A DNA stretch of 32,357 nucleotides from Eubacteriales Family XIII. Incertae Sedis bacterium (GTDB lineage: Bacteria; Bacillota; Clostridia; Peptostreptococcales; Anaerovoracaceae), in assembly GCA_031278255.1 (NCBI GenBank), contig JAITKU010000247.1:1-32357 (forward strand). Reading direction: 5' to 3'. Of this stretch, positions 23,304-29,272 are shown piece by piece. Under the pieces are notes generated by a model, which was not told where the DNA came from, searched no databases, and saw only the letters and a program-made list of their open reading frames with translations. Numbering within the stretch: position 1 is the first letter of the stretch; each line of letters opens with the position of its first letter. The position numbers and the translations under genes are program-made.

Positions 23304-24587
23304 CTAAGCCGGCGTCTTGCCTTCTTCTTTCGCGGCGACTTTCGCGTAGACACCCGGCTTGACCTTGAACGCGAGGAACATGGTCAGCAGCATGATCGCC
23401 ATGAGAACGATCTCGGTGCCCCACAGTCCGACGTATGAACCGCTGACCTTGAAGATCAAGGTGCCGGCCAAGGGACCCATGCTGGCGCCCAGACTGCAGC
23501 CCATGTTGCAGATGCCGACGAGGGAACCGTAATCGCGATTACCGAACAGCTCTCCCACGATCAGCGGCACCGCCACCGTGGCGAGCGCATTCCCGACGCC
23601 GAATACGGCGACGGCGAAGTAGGCCAGTATCGGAACTTGGGAAGCGCCGATCAGCAGCAACAAACCGATGATCAAGAGCGAGATCGCGATCGTCGAACCC
23701 ATTCGCGCGCCCCATTTGTCGCAGGCGACGCCCACGATCAGCTTGCCGAATATGACGGCCAGGGCCGCGATGGACATAAGCGAAGCCCCCGTGACCGGAT
23801 CGAAACCCACGGCGTTGAAATAGAGATACGCGTTGTACATGAATACCAGCGAGGTCAACGAGAACAGGAAGAAAGTGATGAAGATGATCCAAAACAGGGG
23901 CGAGCCGATCGCCTGCTTGGTGGTCAGGCCGACTTTCGCCGCCGCCTGCGCCGTTGCGCCGCCCTCGACCGCGCCGAGCTGCGGTATACCCTTTTCCTGC
24001 GGCGATTTCACGACGATCGCCAAAATCAAGGGCACGAGGAGGAGCGTCAACAGGGCGAGCAGGCGATAGGACATCCTCCAGCCGTAGGTGGAATTGATAT
24101 AGGCCAGCACGGGATTCAGGATCATCGTGCCGATGCCGCTGCCGGTCATCGCAATGCCCATGGCCTTGCCTCTGATCTTCGGGCCGAACCAGAACGTAAC
24201 GAGGAGCGCGACGGCGATGTGGATGATGAACATGCTGGCAAAACCGATAATGGCGGAAAGTACATAAAAATGCCACACCTGCGAGGCGAAAGAGTAACCC
24301 AAGAAGCAGACGGCCGTGACGGCGGCCGCGCACGCCATCAGGAGTTTGGTGTTGTACTTCTGCAAGAGTTTGCCGACGATCAGCGCGGCCAACATGCCGG
24401 TCAGTCCGGCGAGCGTCGTGTGTACGGTAAAGACGCTGACATCCACGTTCCATTCCGTCGTAACGGGAGCGGTAAAGATTCCCGGCAAACTGACGACCGC
24501 AGAAAAGACGACACCCATGAGACACATGCCTGTGATGACGATCCACCACCCGTAATAGAAGCCTTTCTGTGAAGTATCCTGTGCCAT
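23304..24587 (-). CDS. MFS transporter, oxalate/formate-antiporter-like
   Basis: 427 residues with about 12 membrane segments. The N terminus GFYYGWWIVITGMCLMGVVF is typical of the OFA branch of the major facilitator superfamily, which moves organic anions. The middle cytoplasmic loop (near 195-225) is charged. A loop motif FGPKIRGKAMGIAMTG lies between segments 4 and 5. The ATG at 24587 has GGAGGA upstream; a longer frame exists but without a binding site. As first gene after the sigma-54 promoter it probably imports the operon's substrate. Confidence 0.88.
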   Translation of the reverse strand: MAQDTSQKGFYYGWWIVITGMCLMGVVFSAVVSLPGIFTAPVTTEWNVDVSVFTVHTTLAGLTGMLAALIVGKLLQKYNTKLLMACAAAVTAVCFLGYSFASQVWHFYVLSAIIGFASMFIIHIAVALLVTFWFGPKIRGKAMGIAMTGSGIGTMILNPVLAYINSTYGWRMSYRLLALLTLLLVPLILAIVVKSPQEKGIPQLGAVEGGATAQAAAKVGLTTKQAIGSPLFWIIFITFFLFSLTSLVFMYNAYLYFNAVGFDPVTGASLMSIAALAVIFGKLIVGVACDKWGARMGSTIAISLLIIGLLLLIGASQVPILAYFAVAVFGVGNALATVAVPLIVGELFGNRDYGSLVGICNMGCSLGASMGPLAGTLIFKVSGSYVGLWGTEIVLMAIMLLTMFLAFKVKPGVYAKVAAKEEGKTPA

Positions 24588-24855
24588 TGTAAATCCTCCA
24601 TTCTTTAATAAAATACACGCCTTCGGACGACTCAAAGGCTTGTGCGCAAACCGCCCGGGCAAACATCGGTTCCGCCGCTCGCCCCCGGTGAATCCGAAGA
24701 GGGCTGACTGTTTGATTGCAAACTCCAAAAGGGCGCGTACCCTCCGTGAGACTGCTTTCGTCCGATAAATCTCCGGTGAATGGGCTGCGCGGCAAAGGCA
24801 CTCTTCATGCGCCGCGCGACAGATAATTTACAATATTGCGAATGTTTAAAAAATA

Positions 24856-24871
24856 TGCAATAAGTGTGCCA
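24856..24871 (-). promoter_or_regulatory. Sigma-54 (-24/-12) promoter of the acyl-CoA operon
   Basis: On the minus strand TGGCAC (24871-24866), 5 nt, TTGCA (24860-24856): an exact match to the RpoN consensus, with the invariant GG and GC 10 bp apart. RNA would start near 24844, giving a leader of about 257 nt before the MFS gene. It reads away from the sigma-54 activator gene and toward the operon. In the 466-bp gap 24588-25053 I see no gene; the rest of the leader shows no clear structure. Confidence 0.85.
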
Positions 24872-24933
24872 ACGCCGACAAGGCGGGAATTTCAATTGAA
24901 AACGGAAATCGAGCAAGTTTTTACAGAAAGGTT

Positions 24934-25031
24934 TGATGAAAAAAATCATCTGTTTTTTGCGCCATTCCGCGCGACGCGTCGAAACGCGAAAAAATCAGCA
25001 GTACCGTCGGCATGTACGCATGATGAAAAAA
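24934..25031. promoter_or_regulatory. Candidate upstream activator sites for the sigma-54 promoter
   Basis: TGATGAAAAAA occurs at 24934-24944 and again at 25021-25031, 87 bp apart. The first copy is part of a dyad GATGA-N6-TCATC (24935-24950). They lie about 90 and 177 bp upstream of the predicted RNA start, the range where enhancer-binding proteins bind. Function is inference; A-runs are common in this gap. Confidence 0.35.
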
Positions 25032-25053
25032 GGAATCGGATTTGATTACTTTT

Positions 25054-27126
25054 TTACCTTGCAATGCGCAGACGCGCCATCTTTTTTACGATCGTCGATT
25101 GATTCAGCCCCAGGGCCGCGGACATTTTTCTCGTCGTGCCGTATTGCTTGAGCGCCTTGCGCAGCAAAGCCGCCTCATAATCGTTCACGATATCCTTGTA
25201 ATTCCGATCGAATAAAATCTCCTCGGGTCTGGGCCGCAAAGACTTGCTGCCGCGCAGCGTCTCGTCCGTCAGGCTCTCGATCGTGTCCCCCTCGCTCGTG
25301 ACCACGGCCCGCTCCACCATATTTTCCAGTTCCCTGACATTCCCCGGCCAGTTGTGGTTCAGCGTCTGCTTGATCGCGGAAGCGCCGAAGGACTTGGAAA
25401 GCTTGTACTTCGCGTTGTATTTGCCCAGAAAATGATGCACGAGCGCCGGGATGTCCTCTTTCCTGTCGCGCAGCGGCGGCACGAAGATGGGCACCACGTT
25501 GAGCCGGTAGTACAGGTCCGGACGGAAATGCCCCGCGGCCACCATCTCGCTCAGGTCCTCGTTCGTAGCGGCGATGACGCGCACATCTATCTTCCGCGGC
25601 GCGACGCCGCCCACGCGCATGATCTCCTGCGATTGCAGGACGCGCAGAAGCTTCACCTGCAACGGGATGGGCAGGGCGCCGATCTCGTCGAGGAAAATGG
25701 TGCCGTTGTTGGCGATCTCGAGGATGCCGAGCTTCCCTTTCTTGCCCGCCCCGGTAAAGGCGCCCGGTTCATAGCCGAACAGCTCCGATTCGAGCAGGGC
25801 CTCCGGTATCGCGCCGCAGTTGATCTTCACGAAAGCCTTGTCCGCCCTGTTCCCGGAACTGAACAGGATCTCCGCCACAACCTCCTTGCCGACGCCGGAT
25901 TCGCCCGTGATGAGGACGGTGGAATCCACCCGCGCGATATGCAGTATCGTCTCCAGCAGACGCCGGCTGCCGGGGTCCGTGAACACGTATTTTTCGGAGG
26001 CGACCGATTTTTTCACCTCCTGCCGGTACAGAATCTCAAGCCGGTTCACCTGCCGCTCCAGTTCGTGCGCGCGGGTGATGTCCTGTATATCCGCGACGAA
26101 GCCGCTGCAGGTCCCGTCTTTCGCGATAATCGGGTTCACCGCGGCCATGAGGCGCGTTTCGCCCAGCTTCGCGTAGCGCGAAAGCCCCTTTGCGCCCTTG
26201 TCGCCGGGTTTTCCCTCCCGAACGCGCAGGCGATCGAGGATATCCTCCCCGAATATGTGTTTGTACGCTTCGATGTTCTTGCCGATGATCGCATCCGTCG
26301 CCTCCGCGAAGATATCCGCCAGCGCCGTGTTCACCTTGACGATATTGCCCCGTTCATCCGTCACGAGTATGCCGTCCGAGGAGGTTTCAATGATGGTTTC
26401 CAATTCCCGCATGAGTTCTTTCGTCTGCGACAATTCCTCATAAACAACCGCCAATTCCGTGAAATCGTTGATGATCGCGATCCCGATCTCACGCTCCCCC
26501 TCCACCTTCGTGCAGGTCACGAGGAAAGTTTTGTCCCCGTGGCGAATCTTGCGGTTGATCGCCGCCTGCCCGGATTGCATGACCTCCGACATGCCGGCCT
26601 GCGGAAAAACCTCGTTGATGTTTTTCCCGATCACCGCGTCGATATCCACGCTCAGAGCCGCCGCGGCCGCGGGGTTGACCACGCGAATCTTCTCCGCGGC
26701 GTCAATGGTGACGATGCCGTTGTAAAGCCCCTTGATGATCGCGTCCAGTTCCAAACGAAGGAATTTTGTGGAATTATAATAGGCGCGTATCGTGTCCGGC
26801 ATGGAATAAAGGCCCACCAATCGCTCGTCTTTCACGACGGGAAGCGCGCTGACGGGCCGCCCGATCAACTCGTCGATATCCTCCTCCGGTTCGATCACGA
26901 TCGGGTTTTTGATCATGACTTTCTCCAGCGGAACGCTTTGATCTATGGCCTCATGCAGCAGGCGGAAAGCCCGCGCGAGGCTTATGACGCCCGTCATCAC
27001 CCCCTTGTCGTCCACGATGGGAATTCCGTTGGTCTTGTGGGACGCAAAGACGTCGACGGCCTTGCCGAAGGGGTCCTTTTCGTTCAGGGTGATGGGATCC
27101 CTGTTCATATATTGACTTATTTCCAA
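25054..27126 (-). CDS. Sigma-54-dependent activator with CBS, PAS, AAA+ and HTH domains
   Basis: 690 residues. Two CBS repeats (about 5-115), two PAS domains (about 124-224 and 242-352), AAA+ domain with Walker A GESGVGKE (408-415), sigma-54 loop GAFTGA (455-460) and Walker B TIFLDE (476-481), then a Fis/TyrR-type helix-turn-helix (662-686: YGTTRKMSAALGLNQSTIVK). CBS domains usually sense adenosine nucleotides or SAM; the PAS ligand is unknown. No receiver domain, so not a classical two-component regulator. The start is TTG at 27126: GGGGAGGT lies 6 nt upstream and the CBS domain begins at once; earlier in-frame ATGs lack a site or fall in the promoter. Almost certainly activates the adjacent -24/-12 promoter. 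Confidence 0.92.
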   Translation of the reverse strand: MEISQYMNRDPITLNEKDPFGKAVDVFASHKTNGIPIVDDKGVMTGVISLARAFRLLHEAIDQSVPLEKVMIKNPIVIEPEEDIDELIGRPVSALPVVKDERLVGLYSMPDTIRAYYNSTKFLRLELDAIIKGLYNGIVTIDAAEKIRVVNPAAAAALSVDIDAVIGKNINEVFPQAGMSEVMQSGQAAINRKIRHGDKTFLVTCTKVEGEREIGIAIINDFTELAVVYEELSQTKELMRELETIIETSSDGILVTDERGNIVKVNTALADIFAEATDAIIGKNIEAYKHIFGEDILDRLRVREGKPGDKGAKGLSRYAKLGETRLMAAVNPIIAKDGTCSGFVADIQDITRAHELERQVNRLEILYRQEVKKSVASEKYVFTDPGSRRLLETILHIARVDSTVLITGESGVGKEVVAEILFSSGNRADKAFVKINCGAIPEALLESELFGYEPGAFTGAGKKGKLGILEIANNGTIFLDEIGALPIPLQVKLLRVLQSQEIMRVGGVAPRKIDVRVIAATNEDLSEMVAAGHFRPDLYYRLNVVPIFVPPLRDRKEDIPALVHHFLGKYNAKYKLSKSFGASAIKQTLNHNWPGNVRELENMVERAVVTSEGDTIESLTDETLRGSKSLRPRPEEILFDRNYKDIVNDYEAALLRKALKQYGTTRKMSAALGLNQSTIVKKMARLRIAR

Positions 27127-27184
27127 AGCGCACCTCCCCTCGCACAGCTTGGCGACAAACGCACGGGACATTCGTTTTGTATAT

Positions 27185-27213
27185 ACTATAATGCGTTTTG
27201 GGGGAATATGCAA
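27185..27213 (-). promoter_or_regulatory. Promoter of the sigma-54 activator gene
   Basis: On the minus strand TTGCAT (27213-27208), 17 nt, TATAGT (27190-27185), a good sigma-A promoter. RNA would start near 27178, about 52 nt before the TTG start. The 57-bp gap to the Crp/Fnr gene has no clear terminator. Confidence 0.65.
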
Positions 27214-27270
27214 GCGGTATGGCAGGAAAAGTTATGCAGCGTACCCAAAGCGGTAACCGCCCCCGTCTCC

Positions 27271-27978
27271 CTACAGCGGCACTCGAAAATGCGGGGGCGC
27301 GTTCAGCCCGCGTTCCCGAAACGCCAGGGTATAGATTTTTTTGTTGAAATCCAGTATCCCCTCCCTGCGCATCTTGTTCAATTCCAAAGAAAGCGAACTT
27401 CTGTCGAGGCAGAGGTATTGCGCGAGTTCCTCTTGGTTCATGTCGATATCGATCGTAAGACTGCCGCGCTTCTCGCTGAGGATGCTGAAATAGGCCATGA
27501 TCCGGCCGCGCACCGTACGCATGGCCAATATGTCCGACTTGTACATAAGGCGAATGTTCTCGTCCGCCAGAATCGCCGCTATGCGATCGAAGAGCGCCTT
27601 GTTCACGGCGGCGGACACGGCCTCGCCTTGAATCAGGTCATCGAAAGACAACCATATGATGCGCCCGCTTCGGTTGGCCGTGATCGTGGTCGGGCCGGTC
27701 CTGAAAGAAGAGCAGACCGCGTCGAGGTTGACCGCGGCGTACGGGGAAAACGTGCGTATGATCTGCACCCGGCCGTTTATGTGATATTTTTCGCTCAGCA
27801 GACCGCCTCGGATCAAGACGCCGATTTCCGAAACCGGCGCCCCCTGACGGACAAGCACGTCTTTCCTTTCAAAATCCTGTACGCGTCGCCGCACCGAAGC
27901 GCATATCTTCGCGAAGTCCGCATCCGTGAATCCCCTGAAAAGTTCCGCATTTCGCAATAAATCCAAATCCATATCCAT
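27271..27978 (-). CDS. Crp/Fnr-family transcription regulator
   Basis: 235 residues. N-terminal cyclic-nucleotide-binding-like beta barrel (about 10-120: LFRGFTDADFAKICAS, VLVRQGAPVSEIGVLIRGG), a dimer helix, and a C-terminal winged helix (about 160-215: MNQEELAQYLCLDRSSLSLELNKMRREGIL). The recognition helix RSSLSLELNKM is typical of the clade. There is no Fnr-type N-terminal cysteine cluster and no clear cAMP-binding RxS site, so the signal is unknown. The ATG at 27978 has GGAG upstream. It is divergent from the RarD-like permease gene. Confidence 0.88.
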   Translation of the reverse strand: MDMDLDLLRNAELFRGFTDADFAKICASVRRRVQDFERKDVLVRQGAPVSEIGVLIRGGLLSEKYHINGRVQIIRTFSPYAAVNLDAVCSSFRTGPTTITANRSGRIIWLSFDDLIQGEAVSAAVNKALFDRIAAILADENIRLMYKSDILAMRTVRGRIMAYFSILSEKRGSLTIDIDMNQEELAQYLCLDRSSLSLELNKMRREGILDFNKKIYTLAFRERGLNAPPHFRVPL

Positions 27979-28021
27979 AGCCGTCTCCGTAAGGACGCGG
28001 GTATTAAGAAACCCCCGTGGC

Positions 28022-28079
28022 TGTTCTATATAGAACACTTTCCGCTTCCAGTATATCATAGAATCGCAACGATGTGCAA
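28022..28079 (-). promoter_or_regulatory. Promoter and 16-bp palindrome of the Crp/Fnr gene
   Basis: On the minus strand TTGCAC (28079-28074), 18 nt, TATACT (28055-28050). Just downstream, 28022-28037 is a perfect 16-bp palindrome, TGTTCTATATAGAACA, in the early transcribed region. Its size and symmetry suit a Crp/Fnr dimer, and a site after the RNA start would give autorepression. It does not match the TGTGA-type Crp or TTGAT-type Fnr boxes. Confidence 0.65.
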
Positions 28080-28102
28080 ATTTTTTCGCGCAATCTTTCG
28101 TC

Positions 28103-28131
28103 TTGTCAAACGTGCAAAAATGCGATACAAT
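28103..28131 (+). promoter_or_regulatory. Promoter of the RarD-like gene
   Basis: TTGTCA (28103-28108), 17 nt, TACAAT (28126-28131). It is back to back with the Crp/Fnr promoter, the two -35 boxes being 23 bp apart, so one regulator could affect both. RNA start near 28138, about 40 nt before the ATG. Confidence 0.7.
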
Positions 28132-28176
28132 TTCCACAGTGACACAAAAACAAACGGACGCGAGGACGTATTTGAC

Positions 28177-29103
28177 ATGCAGGCAAACAATGAACGGACG
28201 TGGGGCGTTTCCGCTGCCGTCGGCGCTTATCTCATCTGGGGTTTTCTTGTGCTTTATTGGAGGCTGATCGACGATCTGCCCTCCCTCGATATCATCTGTT
28301 ATCGCATCGTGTGGACGCCGGCGTTCATGCTGCTTTTGTTTGCGGCGGTCGGCGGGTGGCGCGGCGTCTTTGCGAGCGAGGTCAGGGGGCTTTTCGGCAA
28401 CCCCGGGCAGGCGCTGCGCCTGTTCGCCGCCTCGCTGCTGATCTCGCTCAACTGGTTCACCTATGTGTTCGCCGTCAATCACAACCACGTGGCGGAAGCG
28501 AGCCTCGGGTATTTCATCAATCCCCTGCTCAACTTCGTCCTGTCCATCCTCTTTTTGCGGGAACGCCTGTCGCGCGCGGGCGCGGTCGCCTGCGTCTTTG
28601 CCCTCGCCGGCGTGATCGTCGTCAGCGTGCAGGCGGGCGTCGTTCCTTGGATATCCCTCGTATTGGCCCTGACCTTTTCCCTGTACGGACTGATCAAGGT
28701 CCGGATCAAGCTGCATTCCTATACCGGCTTGATGATGGAAACCCTGCTGATATTGCCTTTGGCGCTCATCTACCTTTCGGTTTTCGCCGACGCCGGTTTT
28801 ATGGGCTGCGACGCCAAGGCAAACGCGCTCGTAATCGGCGCGGGCATCGCGACCGCCGTGCCGCTTTTGCTCTTCGCGGAAGCCGTCCCGAGGATATCCT
28901 ATATTTCCGTCGGCTTTATCCAGTACATCAGTCCCTCGATCACCTTTCTCCTGTCCGTGTTCGTGTTCAGGGAACCCATCCCGCCGATGAAACTGCTCGG
29001 GTTTTGCTTCATCTGGATCGGCATCCTGATCTTCTGCATAGACAGCGTTCGCACGGCGAGGGGCCGCGACCCGCGGAGGCGGACGGAGGAGGCCGAGGCT
29101 TAG
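28177..29103 (+). CDS. rarD: RarD/EamA-family permease
   Basis: 308 residues with about 10 membrane segments in two EamA repeats. The start WGVSAAVGAYLIWGFLVLYWRLID, the RIVWT motif in segment 2, LNWFTYVFAVNHNHVAEASLGYFINPL and ISYISVGFIQYISPSITFLLSV are characteristic of RarD. The substrate is unknown; the original chloramphenicol link is not a proven function. The ATG at 28177 is used because the promoter overlaps longer frames. A weak GAGGA site lies about 11 nt upstream. Confidence 0.9.
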   Translation: MQANNERTWGVSAAVGAYLIWGFLVLYWRLIDDLPSLDIICYRIVWTPAFMLLLFAAVGGWRGVFASEVRGLFGNPGQALRLFAASLLISLNWFTYVFAVNHNHVAEASLGYFINPLLNFVLSILFLRERLSRAGAVACVFALAGVIVVSVQAGVVPWISLVLALTFSLYGLIKVRIKLHSYTGLMMETLLILPLALIYLSVFADAGFMGCDAKANALVIGAGIATAVPLLLFAEAVPRISYISVGFIQYISPSITFLLSVFVFREPIPPMKLLGFCFIWIGILIFCIDSVRTARGRDPRRRTEEAEA

Positions 29104-29117
29104 ACGCAAAATCCCCC

Positions 29118-29146
29118 TTGACGAAAACGAATGCCTGTTCTATACT
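29118..29146 (+). promoter_or_regulatory. Promoter of the ECF transporter gene
   Basis: TTGACG (29118-29123), 17 nt, TATACT (29141-29146). RNA start near 29153, giving a leader of about 120 nt that holds the riboswitch candidate. TGTTCTATA at 29136-29144 equals more than half of the Crp/Fnr palindrome upstream, perhaps by chance. Confidence 0.75.
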
Positions 29147-29160
29147 TAAATTCATGATAT

Positions 29161-29268
29161 AACGCGATGTGCGGGCGTTTTGCATGTGGAACCGGGTGAA
29201 ATCCCCGGGCGGGGTTTTGCGTCGACGGCGCGGACACTTATACGGTTTTCACCGGTATCGGGAGAAGT
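29161..29268 (+). promoter_or_regulatory. Cobalamin-riboswitch-like leader
   Basis: The core GTGGAACCGGGTGAAATCCC resembles the conserved GGGAA...GGTGAAAATCC block of cobalamin riboswitches. CCGGG (29192-29196) and CCCGG (29204-29208) form a stem whose loop has TGAAA (29197-29201). A second hairpin, CGG-TTTTCA-CCG (29243-29254), has a loop containing TTTCA, exactly complementary to TGAAA, as in the L5-L13 kissing loop of that class. The second hairpin lies just before the GGGAGAAG ribosome binding site, so ligand binding could block translation. The P1-P2 region and the CCCGCaACTGT block are not clearly matched, so this may be a short or divergent variant. Confidence 0.6.
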
Positions 29269-29272
29269 TCGC

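Noticed and set aside
25354..27960. Long plus-strand open frame opposite the sigma-54 activator and Crp/Fnr genes
   Set aside because: Shadow frame; the minus strand carries the conserved AAA+, CBS and HTH motifs.
28022..28037. LexA/SOS box
   Set aside because: The half-sites are oriented as GTTC...GAAC, opposite to the GAAC-N4-GTTC Bacillota LexA box.
29180..29272. N-terminal extension of the ECF protein from an ATG at 29180
   Set aside because: Those codons coincide with the riboswitch core; the ABC domain begins right after the GTG at 29273, which has a ribosome binding site.
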